A stretch of DNA of 64,000 nucleotides from Streptomyces flavochromogenes (GCF_000717595.1 NZ_JNZO01000007.1:62001-126000), one strand, 5' to 3'. Positions 1 through 9,076 are shown, numbered from the stretch's first letter. Numbers and translations are program-made. Notes: a model not told the origin generated them from the letters alone.

Positions 1-45
1 CGTCGACGGGTGCCGCCCTCCCTCACGTACCGGACGCCTTACGGC

Positions 46-573
46 TCACTCTCCGAAGGCCTCGGCGTGGCCCTTGGCGAGGTGCAGATACATCTCGGCG
101 TTCAGCCGGATGCCCGCCTGCTCCTCCTCGGTCAGCGGACGGCGGACCTTCGCGGGGACGCCCGCCACGAGCGATCCCGGCGGGATCTCCATCCCCTGCG
201 GGACGAGCGCCTGCGCGGCGATCAGCGAACCGGCACCGATCCGCGCACCGTTGAGGACGGTCGCGCCCATGCCGACGAGCACGTCGTCCTCGATGACACA
301 GCCGTGCACGGTCGCGTTGTGGCCGACGGTCACGCGGTCACCGATCGAGACCGGGAAGCCGGGGTCGACGTGGACCGTGCAGTTGTCCTGGATGTTGGAG
401 TCCTCGCCGATGGCGATGGGGCCGCAGTCCGCGCGCAGTACCGCGTGGTACCAGATGCTGGCGCGGGCGCCGAGCGTCACCTCGCCGAGCACCACGGAGG
501 TCGGGGCGGTGAAGGCGGTCGGGTCGATCTGCGGCTCCTTGCCGCCCACACCCTTGATCAACGCCTCTGTCAT
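46..573 (-). CDS. gamma-class carbonic anhydrase family protein
   Basis: A 175-residue left-handed beta-helix protein built of hexapeptide repeats through most of its length. Three histidines sit where the gamma-carbonic anhydrase family binds metal: H68 (TVHVDP), H85 and H90 (VGHNATVHG). Members are trimers with zinc or iron bound between subunits; many bacterial ones (YrdA/PaaY type) have weak or unproven carbonate dehydratase activity, so the name marks the family rather than a tested reaction. No signal peptide, so cytosolic. The gene is monocistronic and divergent from a second hexapeptide protein at 705. Length is normal for the family and the ATG start gives a complete fold. Confidence 0.88.
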   Translation of the reverse strand: MTEALIKGVGGKEPQIDPTAFTAPTSVVLGEVTLGARASIWYHAVLRADCGPIAIGEDSNIQDNCTVHVDPGFPVSIGDRVTVGHNATVHGCVIEDDVLVGMGATVLNGARIGAGSLIAAQALVPQGMEIPPGSLVAGVPAKVRRPLTEEEQAGIRLNAEMYLHLAKGHAEAFGE

Positions 574-704
574 GGTTCGCTCCTGATCGTCAGCCGTCGT
601 GTCACGCCCGGGGGTGCCCCCGGCGGCAGCCTATGCCGTGCCCATGACGGACATCACAGCGCACTGCGGTGATCAGGCACGACGGTGCCGACTACGGTGT
701 CCGG

Positions 705-1451
705 GTGCCCAGGAACAGAAACACGTTCTCGTCCCTTGCCGCCTGGCGGCGCCGGATGCTCAACCGTGCCGTGCAGGGCGGCTGGCGCTGGGTGCAGGAG
801 ACCGGATCCGTCACGGCCGAGCACCCCGGGAAGCTGCGTTTCCGCCGGCTCGGCGCGGGCACCCGGCTCGCGTTCCCGCAGGGCACGGTCTTCGGTGAGC
901 GGTGGATCGAGATCGGCGAGTGCTGCATCGTCGCCGAGCAGGTCACGCTGACCGCGGGGATGCTGCCGGGCCTGGACCTCGGCACGGACACGGTGCTGAC
1001 GCTCGGCGACGGTGTCGTCCTCGGCCGGGGCAGCCATGTGATCGCCGACGCGAAGGTGACGATCGGCTCGGACACGTACTGCGGTCCGTACGTCTACATC
1101 ACCTCGACCAACCACAGTTACGACGACCCGGACGAGCCGGTCGGCCGTCAGTGGCCCCGCTCGGAGCCCGTCACGATCGGCCCCGGCTGCTGGCTCGGCA
1201 CGGGGTCCGTGATCCTTCCCGGCGCCCGCCTCGGCCGGAACGTGGTCGTCGCCGCGGGCGCGGTGGTACGCGGTGAGGTGCCCGACCACTCGGTGGTCGC
1301 GGGCGCCCCGGCCAAGGTCGTCCGCAGCTGGGACGAGGAGAAGGGCTGGCAGCCCCCGCTGCGCACCCCGGCCCCGGTCCCGATCCCCGACCACGTGACC
1401 TCGGAACAGCTCGCGGCGCTCGCGGCGTGGGAGGTCGAGCAGGCGCGCTAG
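705..1451 (+). CDS. hexapeptide-repeat acyltransferase
   Basis: A 248-residue protein with a C-terminal left-handed beta-helix (about residues 90-215) of the LbH/galactoside O-acetyltransferase type, including the late motif VIGAxxxV-like stretch and the ending GAPAKVVRSW typical of NodL/LacA/CysE-like transferases. It probably moves an acetyl or other acyl group from CoA to a sugar or small molecule; the acceptor cannot be told. The reading frame is open back to 669, but I prefer the GTG at 705 because the residues before it are not family-like. Next to a divergent gamma-carbonic anhydrase gene, which shares only the fold. Confidence 0.8.
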   Translation: MPRNRNTFSSLAAWRRRMLNRAVQGGWRWVQETGSVTAEHPGKLRFRRLGAGTRLAFPQGTVFGERWIEIGECCIVAEQVTLTAGMLPGLDLGTDTVLTLGDGVVLGRGSHVIADAKVTIGSDTYCGPYVYITSTNHSYDDPDEPVGRQWPRSEPVTIGPGCWLGTGSVILPGARLGRNVVVAAGAVVRGEVPDHSVVAGAPAKVVRSWDEEKGWQPPLRTPAPVPIPDHVTSEQLAALAAWEVEQAR

Positions 1452-1552
1452 GGGTGTCGTGTCGATCGGGCCGGATCAGGGAGATGCCGCGAGCCCGGCG
1501 GATCGGGCCGGCGCGAGACAGGCTCCCGGGGCGTGTCCCGGACGTACGGCTT

Positions 1553-2416
1553 CTAGCCCGTCGCCAGCAGGACCGTACCCACCAGGGCGAGGCCCGCGCC
1601 CGCCGCCTGGATCGCGCGGAGGCGTTCCTTCAGGACGCCGTAGGCCGCGAGGGCCGTGACCACGGGGTAGAGGCTGGCGAGGACGGCGGCGACCGTGACC
1701 GGGCCCTGCTGGGCCGCGATCGCGTACGTGCCGTTCGCGGCGACGTCGGCGAGACCGACGAACGCGAGGGCCGGGAGGGCCGCGCGGATCACCTGCGGGC
1801 CGCCCTCGGGCAGGGCCCTGCCGCCGCGCTTCACCGAGGCGTAGAGCGCTGCGCCGCCCACCAGGACGTTGGTGACGCGCTGGACGAAGAGGGCCAGGAA
1901 GAGTCCGGTGACCGTCGTGGAGGCCTCGGCGATCAGCGCCATCACCGAGCCGAAGCCGAAGGCCGCGACCAGGGTGAGCAGGACCGCCTGGCGCTGGACG
2001 GGCGCTCCGCGCAGCTCCGGCCCGCCGGCGAGGACCACGCCGAGGATCGCCACCCCGATTCCGGCGAACTGGACGAGCCCCGGCCGGTCGCCGACGAGCA
2101 GGCCGACCGAGACGGGGACGACGACACCGAGCGAACCGAGCGGCGAGACCACCCCCATCGGGCCGAGCGCGAGGGCCTTGTAGAAGGCGAGCATGGCCGC
2201 CGGGCCGACGACGCCCGCCCCGACCGCGTACCAGAGCTGCGGTCCCGCCTCGGTCCACGCGCCGGTCGCGAGGACGACGGTGCCGAGGACGACGACCGCG
2301 AGCAGCTGGGAGACCACGACGACCGTGAGGGCGGGGATCCTGCGTGTCAGGAGCCCGCCGCCGAAGTCGGCGAGGCCCCACAGAAGGCTGGTGGCCAGGG
2401 CGAACAGGGCGGTCAT
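1553..2416 (-). CDS. EamA/DMT-family transporter
   Basis: A 287-residue integral membrane protein with about ten hydrophobic helices in two repeated EamA halves (roughly residues 1-140 and 145-287), as in drug/metabolite transporters of the RhaT/YdcZ superfamily. Such proteins mostly export amino acids, nucleotides or toxic metabolites; the substrate here is unknown. It is divergently transcribed from an XRE-cupin regulator at 2521, and the 104-base gap between them holds two inverted repeats, so the regulator probably controls this exporter. Confidence 0.85.
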   Translation of the reverse strand: MTALFALATSLLWGLADFGGGLLTRRIPALTVVVVSQLLAVVVLGTVVLATGAWTEAGPQLWYAVGAGVVGPAAMLAFYKALALGPMGVVSPLGSLGVVVPVSVGLLVGDRPGLVQFAGIGVAILGVVLAGGPELRGAPVQRQAVLLTLVAAFGFGSVMALIAEASTTVTGLFLALFVQRVTNVLVGGAALYASVKRGGRALPEGGPQVIRAALPALAFVGLADVAANGTYAIAAQQGPVTVAAVLASLYPVVTALAAYGVLKERLRAIQAAGAGLALVGTVLLATG

Positions 2417-2477
2417 GAGTCCTCGCAGTCACGGACGGCAGTACAGTGCAGTGAACAATCGGGTGCACCCCACCGTA

Positions 2478-2514
2478 GTTCAGTGTATTGAACTCTGTCA
2501 TCCAAAATATTGGA
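2478..2514. promoter_or_regulatory. paired inverted repeats in the EamA/XRE divergent promoter
   Basis: Two short dyads lie side by side: GTTCA-6-TGAAC at 2478-2493 and TCCAA-4-TTGGA at 2501-2514, just before the regulator start at 2521 and within the shared intergenic region. Likely operators for the XRE-cupin protein, by position only. Confidence 0.4.
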
Positions 2515-2520
2515 CGGAAT

Positions 2521-3093
2521 GTGTCGGACCTCGATCAGCTCACGCAGTCGCTCGCCCGGAACCTGAAGCGCTGGCGCAAGGAGCGGGGACTCACCCTGGA
2601 CGCCCTCGCCGCACGGGCGGGCGTGAGCCGCGGCATGATCATCCAGATCGAGCAGGCCCGGACGAACCCCAGCGTCGGCACCACCGTGAAGCTCGCCGAC
2701 GCGCTCGGCGTCTCCATCACGACACTGCTCGACTACGAACAGGGCCCCCAGGTCCGGATCGTCCCGCCGGACCAGGCCGTCCGCATGTGGTCCACCTCCA
2801 CCGGCAGCCACACCACCCTGCTCGTCGGCACGGAGGCCCGCGGCCCCCTGGAGCTGTGGTCCTGGACCCTCATGCCGGGTGACGGCAGCGCCTCCGACCC
2901 GCACCCCGAGGGGACGGTCGAACTCCTCAACGTCACCGCGGGAGTCCTCACCCTGGTCGTCGACGGAGAGGAACACCGCCTGCCGGCCGGCACCTCCGCC
3001 GTCTTCGAGGCCAACACCGGGCACGAGTACCGCAACGACGGCGACGAGCCGGCCGAGATGACGATGGCCGTCTCCATCCCGCCCGTGCGCTGA
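2521..3093 (+). CDS. XRE-family regulator with C-terminal cupin
   Basis: A 190-residue regulator. A helix-turn-helix of the Cro/XRE type covers about residues 12-68 (recognition region SRGMIIQIEQART), followed by a small cupin barrel (about 110-185) that in this family (SutR/PuuR-like) binds a small effector. The frame opens at a TTG at 2488, but that codon lies inside an inverted repeat; the GTG at 2521 gives a normal N-terminus and is preferred. Divergent from an EamA exporter, so probably a local repressor of that gene and of itself. Confidence 0.85.
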   Translation: MSDLDQLTQSLARNLKRWRKERGLTLDALAARAGVSRGMIIQIEQARTNPSVGTTVKLADALGVSITTLLDYEQGPQVRIVPPDQAVRMWSTSTGSHTTLLVGTEARGPLELWSWTLMPGDGSASDPHPEGTVELLNVTAGVLTLVVDGEEHRLPAGTSAVFEANTGHEYRNDGDEPAEMTMAVSIPPVR

Positions 3094-3182
3094 GCGGGCC
3101 GGAGGCCGCACGCCCGTACCGACCGGCTCGTACGTCGAGACGCGCGGCCGCGCCCCGGGCCGTCGTTGTTAGCGTGAGGCGT

Positions 3183-3746
3183 ATGCGCGCACCCATCGGA
3201 ACCTTCGACGACGCCCGGCCCGCCCCCGACTGCCTGGATCTCCTGACCGGCCCCGTAGCCGCCGCCGTCCGGGCCTGGACCGGGCCCGTCCCGGCCGACC
3301 AGCTGCTGTACGTGGACACCGACCCGGCCATCGCCGACACCGCGGTCTTCGTCGAGCACTACGGGCCCGCGCTGCTCGACGCGTCCGCGAACTGCGTCGT
3401 CGTCGCCGGCAAGCGCGGCGGGGCGGCGACCCTGGCCGCGTGCGTCGTGAAGTCGGCGACGCGGGTCGACGTCAACGGGGTCGTCCGCAAGCATCTCGGC
3501 GCCCGCAAGGCCTCGTTCGCTCCGATGGACACCGCGACCGGCGAGACCGGCATGGAATACGGCGGCATCACCCCCATCGGCCTCCCGGCCGACTGGCCCC
3601 TCCTCGTGGACGCGGCCGTGGTGGACACCGAATGGGTCCTGGTCGGCAGCGGCCGCAGGCGCGGCAAGCTGATCCTGCCCGGGAAGGCCTTCGCCCAACT
3701 CCCGGGCGCCGTCGTCCTCGACGGGCTCGGCGTCCCCGTCGCCTGA
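3183..3746 (+). CDS. YbaK/EbsC-family aminoacyl-tRNA deacylase-like protein
   Basis: A 187-residue single-domain protein of the YbaK/ProX editing superfamily, which hydrolyses mischarged aminoacyl-tRNAs in trans (Cys-tRNA-Pro and similar). The central stretch with VVVAGKRGG, VKSATRVDVNG and the GGITPIGLP segment matches the fold, including the conserved lysine used by YbaK-type enzymes. Substrate specificity is not predictable. A TAGCGT -10 box at 3170-3175 lies 7 bases before the ATG at 3183, which suggests a leaderless transcript; the GTG at 3174 overlaps that box and is less likely. Confidence 0.8.
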   Translation: MRAPIGTFDDARPAPDCLDLLTGPVAAAVRAWTGPVPADQLLYVDTDPAIADTAVFVEHYGPALLDASANCVVVAGKRGGAATLAACVVKSATRVDVNGVVRKHLGARKASFAPMDTATGETGMEYGGITPIGLPADWPLLVDAAVVDTEWVLVGSGRRRGKLILPGKAFAQLPGAVVLDGLGVPVA

Positions 3747-3802
3747 GCGCCCTCGAAGGGTCCGGAAGGATCCCTCGAAGGCGCCCGAAGGTCTCCCGGG
3801 GC

Positions 3803-4243
3803 TCAGCCCAGGCGCGGGATCTCGATCGCGGGGCAGCGGTCCATGACCATGTCCAGGCCCGCCTCGCGCGTGCGGGCGAAGGCGGACGCGTCGATCACGT
3901 CCAGCTGGAACCAGACCGCCTTCGCACCGATCGCGACGGCCTCGTCGGCGATCCCGCCCGCCTGCTCGCTGTTGACGAAGACATCGACGACATCGACCGG
4001 GAACGGGATGTCGGCGAGGGTCGCGTACCCCTGCTCGCCGTGGACCGTCTCCGCCTTCGGGTGGACCGGTACGATCCGCTTCCCGAAGCGCTGGAGGACC
4101 GCCGCCACGCCGTACGCGGCCCGCCGCGTGTTCGTGGAGAGGCCGACCACCGCCCAGGTGTCGCCGGTGGACGTGAGGATCCGCCGTACGGTCTCCTCCG
4201 CGGAGTAGCCGGTCGGTTCGGCGGTCGTGTGCTCGACGCTCAT
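3803..4243 (-). CDS. CoA-binding domain protein (YccU-like)
   Basis: A 146-residue Rossmann-type CoA-binding protein. The N-terminal region has WAVVGLSTNTRRAAYGVAAV, the nucleotide-binding turn of the succinyl-CoA synthetase alpha/YccU family, and the C-terminus ends with the family pattern VMDRCPAIE. These free-standing domains are widespread, cytosolic and without an assigned reaction. The ATG at 4243 was chosen over the longer open frame to 4354 because the added residues are not family-like. Confidence 0.82.
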   Translation of the reverse strand: MSVEHTTAEPTGYSAEETVRRILTSTGDTWAVVGLSTNTRRAAYGVAAVLQRFGKRIVPVHPKAETVHGEQGYATLADIPFPVDVVDVFVNSEQAGGIADEAVAIGAKAVWFQLDVIDASAFARTREAGLDMVMDRCPAIEIPRLG

Positions 4244-4322
4244 CGTGCTCGCTGCCTCTCTTCGGTGTGGCCCGTCAGCCTCGTCAACCGGCCACCACCT
4301 GCCCTGATTCCCGCCATCGGCC

Positions 4323-5816
4323 TCAGACGTCCCAGGCACGCCGTTCGGCCTCACGCGGGGCCTCGACCAGGGACGGGAGGCCCGGACCGAAGGTCATCAC
4401 CGGGCGGGCCTGATCCCACCGGCGCCAGCCCGGGTCGCCCGTCGCCGCGAAGGACACCCAGGCAGCGTGCATCGCCGCCGCCAGGTCGCGGGGCGCGTCC
4501 GGGCCCGTCAGGGCGCGGGTCTCCGGCCGGTCGAGCGTGTCGAAGACGAAGCCGAGTTCCAGCGCGTGACAGGCGCGGAGGTCGAGGACGGGGGAGGGCC
4601 AGCCGAACTCGTACATGTACGTCGCGGCGGCCCCGCGAGTGTTCACCCGGGCGTCCGCGAACATGTTCAGCGGCATCCACAGCAGCTTGTCCGCCGCGAG
4701 CGCGCCCAGGATCTCGCCCGGCTTCTCCTGCGGCCGGCCCGCGCGGTACACCTTCGCCACGTCCGGCGGTATACGCCCCTTCCGGAGCAGGAGCCGCTGC
4801 CCCACGGACCCCACCTTCTCGGTGTGTCCGCCGGGCACGAACCACAGCCGGTACTCGTCCGTGTTCGTGCCCATCAGCAGCTCCACGTCCGCCGAGGCGC
4901 CGTCGACGAGCAGGTCTCCCGGGTGGTCCGGCAGGATATCGCCGTCCACGGCGATGTGGAAGGCGTGGCCGCTGAGCACCGGATTGCCCTTGCCCGTCAC
5001 CGCGGTCTGCGCCGCGAGCAGCCGCTCCGGGTCCACCCGGGCGAACGCCTCCGCCGTCGCCGGCACCTTGAGCCGTGCGGCCATCGCCTCCGTGGTCCTC
5101 CGCGCGGCGTCGAGCGACCGGGCGCTCGGCACCCCGCTCTGCATCACGGCCCGCCGGAACAGGCCCTTCGCGAGAGGGGAGGCCATCAGGGCGGCGATCG
5201 AGATCGCCCCCGCGGACTCGCCGAAGACGGTGACCCGGTCGGGGTCTCCGCCGAAGGCCGCGATGTTCTCCCGTACCCAGGTCAGTGCGGCGATCTGGTC
5301 ACGCAGGCCGAGGTTGGTCGGCGCGTCGGGGAAGACCCCGAAACCCTCGATGCCGAGCCGGTAGTTGAGGGAGACGAGGACCACGCCGTCCCGGGCGAAC
5401 GCGGTGCCGTCGTAGACGGGGACCGCCGAGGAGCCGTGTTTCAGCGACCCGCCGTGGATCCAGACCATGACGGGGCGCCCGCCCTCGTCGGGGCCCTCCT
5501 GGGAAGCCGGCCACGGCGCCCAGACGTTGAGGTTGAGGCAGTCGTCGCCCGCCACCTCGGGGTCGGGGAGCAGGGCGTCGAGCGGCGGGGCGTACGGGCG
5601 CTTGGGTGCCGTCGGCCCGAAGTCGGTGGCCTCCCGTACCCCGTCCCAGGCCTCCGCCGGCTCCGGTGCGCGGAACCGCAGCGCCCCGACGGGGGCCTGC
5701 GCGTAGGGGACTCCGAGGAAGGACGCCACGCCGTCCTTCAGAGCGCCGCGCAGAACGCCGTTCCTCGTGCGGGCCCGGGGGCCGTCCGGGACGTGTTCCG
5801 CGATGTACTCCGACAT
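4323..5816 (-). CDS. type-B carboxylesterase
   Basis: A 497-residue alpha/beta hydrolase of the carboxylesterase/lipase (COesterase) family. The nucleophile elbow GESAG puts the catalytic serine at S201; the oxyanion loop is WIHGGS (about 119-124) and the catalytic His is expected in CHALELGFVF near residue 420. No signal peptide, so intracellular, unlike many eukaryotic relatives. Substrate is probably a hydrophobic ester. The ATG at 5816 (MSEYIAEH) was chosen; the open frame continues upstream into antisense sequence of the ligase. It lies in tandem downstream of the acyl-CoA ligase (67-bp gap), so they may be cotranscribed. Confidence 0.9.
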   Translation of the reverse strand: MSEYIAEHVPDGPRARTRNGVLRGALKDGVASFLGVPYAQAPVGALRFRAPEPAEAWDGVREATDFGPTAPKRPYAPPLDALLPDPEVAGDDCLNLNVWAPWPASQEGPDEGGRPVMVWIHGGSLKHGSSAVPVYDGTAFARDGVVLVSLNYRLGIEGFGVFPDAPTNLGLRDQIAALTWVRENIAAFGGDPDRVTVFGESAGAISIAALMASPLAKGLFRRAVMQSGVPSARSLDAARRTTEAMAARLKVPATAEAFARVDPERLLAAQTAVTGKGNPVLSGHAFHIAVDGDILPDHPGDLLVDGASADVELLMGTNTDEYRLWFVPGGHTEKVGSVGQRLLLRKGRIPPDVAKVYRAGRPQEKPGEILGALAADKLLWMPLNMFADARVNTRGAAATYMYEFGWPSPVLDLRACHALELGFVFDTLDRPETRALTGPDAPRDLAAAMHAAWVSFAATGDPGWRRWDQARPVMTFGPGLPSLVEAPREAERRAWDV

Positions 5817-5883
5817 CGATTCACCTTTCCTCCGTCGACGGTGACGCACCGTCCCGATCATGCGGGCAGGGCAGGGCCCGCGG

Positions 5884-7371
5884 TCAACCCCCCGACACCA
5901 GAGCCCTCTTGAGGACCTTGCCGGTCGGACCGAGTGGCAGCTCCTCGACGAAACGCACGATCCGGGGGTACTTGTGGCGGCCGAGCCGCTCCCGCGACCA
6001 GTCGACCAGCTCGTCCTCGGAGAGCGCGGCGGCGCCCTCGCGTCGCACCACCACCGCGCAGACCTCCTCGCCCCTCGCGTCGTCGGGGACACCGATCACC
6101 GCGACCTCAGAGACCGCGGGGTGGCGCACCAGCACCTCCTCGACCTCGCGCGGGTAGATGTTGAAGCCGCCGCGGATGACCAGGTCCTTCTTCCGGTCCA
6201 CGATCCGCAGGAACCCGTCCTCGTCGCGCACGCCCAGGTCGCCCGTGCGGAACCAGCCGTCCACGACGGCCGCCGCGGTCGCCTCCGGGTCGTCGAGGTA
6301 GCCGGCGAAGACGTTGTGCCCGCGCACCACGACCTCCCCGATCCCGCCGTCCGCGAGCAGCAGGATCTCGCCGTCCACGGCCGCGTCCGCGATGCCCACC
6401 TCGACCCCCCACACCGGGTGCCCGACCGTGCCGGGACGGCGGCCGACGTGCGGCTGGTTGAAGGTCGCGACCGGCGAGGTCTCCGTCAGGCCGTACCCCT
6501 CCAGGACCTGTGTACGGAAGGTCTCCTCGAAGCGCTCAAGGACGGCGACCGGCAGCGCGGCCCCGCCCGACACGGCGGCGCGCAGGGCCTCCGGCCGTAC
6601 GTCGGAACCGGCCGCCGCCTCCACCAGGGCGTGGTACATCGTCGGTACGCCCATGAACACCGTCACGCCCTCGTCGGCCAGCACCCGCAGGGCGGCCGGT
6701 CCGCTGAACCGGGGCATCAGCACGAGCGTCGCGCCCTGCCGGAGCGTCCCGTTCATCGCGCAGGTCTGGCCGTAGCTGTGGAAGAGGGGCAGACAGCCGA
6801 GGACCACGTCGCCCGCGCCGAGCCCGAGCAGGTCCTGCGAGGTCACCGAGGCGTTCATGACGATGTTGAGATGGGTGAGCAGGGCCCCCTTCGGGCGGCC
6901 CGTCGTGCCGCTCGTGTAGAGGATCACCGCCGTGTCCGAGGGATCCGCCTGTTCGGCGGCGGCCGGCGGCCGGGCCGTCGAGGGCGCCCCCTGGAAGGCG
7001 CGTACGCCGGCCGCGCGCGCCGCCTCGTCGGCGACCGCCCAGAGCGGCCCGCCGCTGACGATGCCCACCGCGCCGCTGTGCTCCAGGACGTAGCGCACCT
7101 CGTCGGCGACGAGCAGCGCGTGCACGGGTACGACCGTCGCGCCGGCGGCGAGCGCACCGTAGTACACCCGCAGGAACTCGATCGTGTTCGGCAGCAGTAC
7201 GGCCAGCCGGTCGCCCGGCTTCACCCCGGCCTCGCGCAGCCCGGCGGCACAGCGCAGCGCCTCCGTCCACAGCTCGCCGTAGGTGAGCCGGGTCGCTCCC
7301 TCCACGACCGCGATCCGGTCGGGGAAGTGGCGGGCGGACTCGCCGAGGACGCCGGCGACGCTCAGTGACAT
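5884..7371 (-). CDS. long-chain fatty-acid CoA ligase-like (acyl-adenylating) enzyme
   Basis: A 495-residue ANL-superfamily enzyme that activates a carboxylic acid with ATP to an acyl-AMP and then a CoA thioester. The AMP-binding motif YTSGTTGRPKGA is at residues 152-163, the A5 motif is YGLTETSP, the hinge is FRTGDLG, and the catalytic C-terminal lysine is in GPTGKVLK. Medium- or long-chain fatty acids are the likely substrates. The start is the ATG at 7371. A near-perfect 18-bp palindrome lies 22 bases upstream, in the region shared with the divergent PucR gene, and probably controls this gene. Confidence 0.9.
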   Translation of the reverse strand: MSLSVAGVLGESARHFPDRIAVVEGATRLTYGELWTEALRCAAGLREAGVKPGDRLAVLLPNTIEFLRVYYGALAAGATVVPVHALLVADEVRYVLEHSGAVGIVSGGPLWAVADEAARAAGVRAFQGAPSTARPPAAAEQADPSDTAVILYTSGTTGRPKGALLTHLNIVMNASVTSQDLLGLGAGDVVLGCLPLFHSYGQTCAMNGTLRQGATLVLMPRFSGPAALRVLADEGVTVFMGVPTMYHALVEAAAGSDVRPEALRAAVSGGAALPVAVLERFEETFRTQVLEGYGLTETSPVATFNQPHVGRRPGTVGHPVWGVEVGIADAAVDGEILLLADGGIGEVVVRGHNVFAGYLDDPEATAAAVVDGWFRTGDLGVRDEDGFLRIVDRKKDLVIRGGFNIYPREVEEVLVRHPAVSEVAVIGVPDDARGEEVCAVVVRREGAAALSEDELVDWSRERLGRHKYPRIVRFVEELPLGPTGKVLKRALVSGG

Positions 7372-7392
7372 GGCACGCTCCAGGTACGCGGA

Positions 7393-7410
7393 GTCAACAG
7401 CTCTGTTGAC
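7393..7410. promoter_or_regulatory. palindromic operator candidate between acyl-CoA ligase and PucR genes
   Basis: GTCAACAG-CT-CTGTTGAC: two perfect 8-base arms with a 2-base centre, 22 bases before the ligase ATG. Its ends contain TTGAC on both strands, so a bound protein would cover a -35-like element. The size and symmetry fit a TetR- or GntR-type dimer. Confidence 0.6.
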
Positions 7411-7557
7411 GATCGGTGACACGGCACAGAATCCGCCGCGACCCCGTCCGGACGCCATGTGCAGGTGCCCACCATGCGGCCCGCCGAGCTGGGCAGCGGC
7501 CCCGCCGTGCCGCCCGACCCGTGGCATTCGCCAAATCCCGGCGCTACGGTGCGAGCC

Positions 7558-9021
7558 ATGACGCACAGCTCGGCCGCACCCGGAGAACCCCCGGGGTCGC
7601 GCCCCGGCGGAAGCCGTACCACCCCGGCGCGCGCGGGCGGCCCCGGCGCGCCCCGGACGGGTTCCGGCGGAGCCCGCGCCGGCCCGACGGGCTCCGGCCG
7701 CCCGGGTGGATTCCACACGCCCCTGAGCGGCTCCGGTGGCTCCGGCGCGCTGCGACGCGCACTCGCCACGGCGATGCTCGCCGACATCGACCGGCTCACC
7801 GACCGCGCCGTCGACGACATCCGCGCCCACTCCGGCACGTACGCATCCGGCGCGCCCGTCACCCGCGAGGACCTCTGGGAGATCTGCCGCGACAACCTGC
7901 TGCGCGCCCTGGAGGACTTCGGGGGGCTCGCCGCGACCGGCGGCGACTTCGAGTGGGCGGCCCGCGAGACCGGCCGTCGCCGCGCCGAACAGGGCGTGCC
8001 GCTCGACACCGTGCTCCAGGCCTACCGGCGCGGCGGCCGGGTCCTGTGGCAGGTCATGGCCGAGTACCTCCGGATCCGGGCCGGGCGGGATTCCGACAGC
8101 CGGGACGTCGAGCTCGACATGGCGAGCGGTGTCTGGGAGACCATCGACCGCTACTCGGTCGCGATGGCCGACGCGTACCGGATCGCCCAGCTGGAACTCC
8201 AGAGCCGCCAGGACACCCGGCGCGTCGCCCTCTTCGAGGCGCTGCTCGACGGGCGCGCCGACGACCCGGCCGTCGCCTCCGCCGCCGCGGCCGCGCTGGG
8301 CGTCCCCCCGGTGGACCGGTACGTCGTCGTGGTCGCCGCCCAGGACCCGGCCGCCCCGCCGCACCCCTCGCCGGTCCTGGAGGCCCAGGGCATGTGGTCG
8401 TACTGGCGGCCCCGCTCCGGCCGCTACGCCGGGATCGTCCGGCTGCCCCGGCGCGACGCGCCCGCCGGGCGGGCCGCGGCGGCCGCCCCGCTCGGCGGAA
8501 GCGACCCTGCCACGCGCGCGCTCCTCGCGGCCCTGCGCGAGCGGACCGGGGCGACCGCCGGGGTCTCGCCGGAGTTCGACCGTCTCTCCCAGGCGGGGCG
8601 GGCCCTGCGCCTCGCCGAGCAGACCCTCCGTACCCTCCCCGCCGGCAGCGGCGAGGTCGGCGTCTTCGACGACCGGCTCGCCCAGGTGCTGCTCAGCGGG
8701 CGCACCGACATCGCCGAGAGGATCGTCACCGTCCACCTCGGCCCGGTGCTCGCCACCGGCGGGGAGCGGGCCGCGCTCCTCACCACCCTGCGCGCCTGGC
8801 TCGACCACGGCTGCTCGGCCTCGCGGGCCGCCGAGCAGCTCTACTGTCACCGCAACACCGTCCTCAACCGCATCGGCCGCATCTCCGAGCTCACCGGCCG
8901 CTCCAGCGAGTCGGGCGAGGCCCGGCTCGGCTGGGCGCTCGCCCTGCGCGCCCTGCCGTACGCCGGCCTGGCTACCCCGCCCGAACCGGCCGCCGGGGAG
9001 CGCGAGCCGGAGGCCGTGTAG
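7558..9021 (+). CDS. PucR-family transcriptional regulator
   Basis: A 487-residue CdaR/PucR-type regulator. After a low-complexity Gly/Pro/Arg-rich N-terminus (about residues 1-60) come a helical RsbRD-like sensor region (about 65-210), a GGDEF-like middle (about 225-340) and a C-terminal PucR helix-turn-helix (about 415-470, with SASRAAEQLYCHRNTVLNRI). A TACGGT -10 box at 7545-7550 is 7 bases before the ATG at 7558, suggesting a leaderless mRNA. Divergent from the acyl-CoA ligase gene, which is its most likely target. Confidence 0.85.
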   Translation: MTHSSAAPGEPPGSRPGGSRTTPARAGGPGAPRTGSGGARAGPTGSGRPGGFHTPLSGSGGSGALRRALATAMLADIDRLTDRAVDDIRAHSGTYASGAPVTREDLWEICRDNLLRALEDFGGLAATGGDFEWAARETGRRRAEQGVPLDTVLQAYRRGGRVLWQVMAEYLRIRAGRDSDSRDVELDMASGVWETIDRYSVAMADAYRIAQLELQSRQDTRRVALFEALLDGRADDPAVASAAAAALGVPPVDRYVVVVAAQDPAAPPHPSPVLEAQGMWSYWRPRSGRYAGIVRLPRRDAPAGRAAAAAPLGGSDPATRALLAALRERTGATAGVSPEFDRLSQAGRALRLAEQTLRTLPAGSGEVGVFDDRLAQVLLSGRTDIAERIVTVHLGPVLATGGERAALLTTLRAWLDHGCSASRAAEQLYCHRNTVLNRIGRISELTGRSSESGEARLGWALALRALPYAGLATPPEPAAGEREPEAV

Positions 9022-9076
9022 CGAGGCCGGCGCGACCGCCGGAGTGGGCGGCGGCCACGGAACGTAGGCTGGCCGG

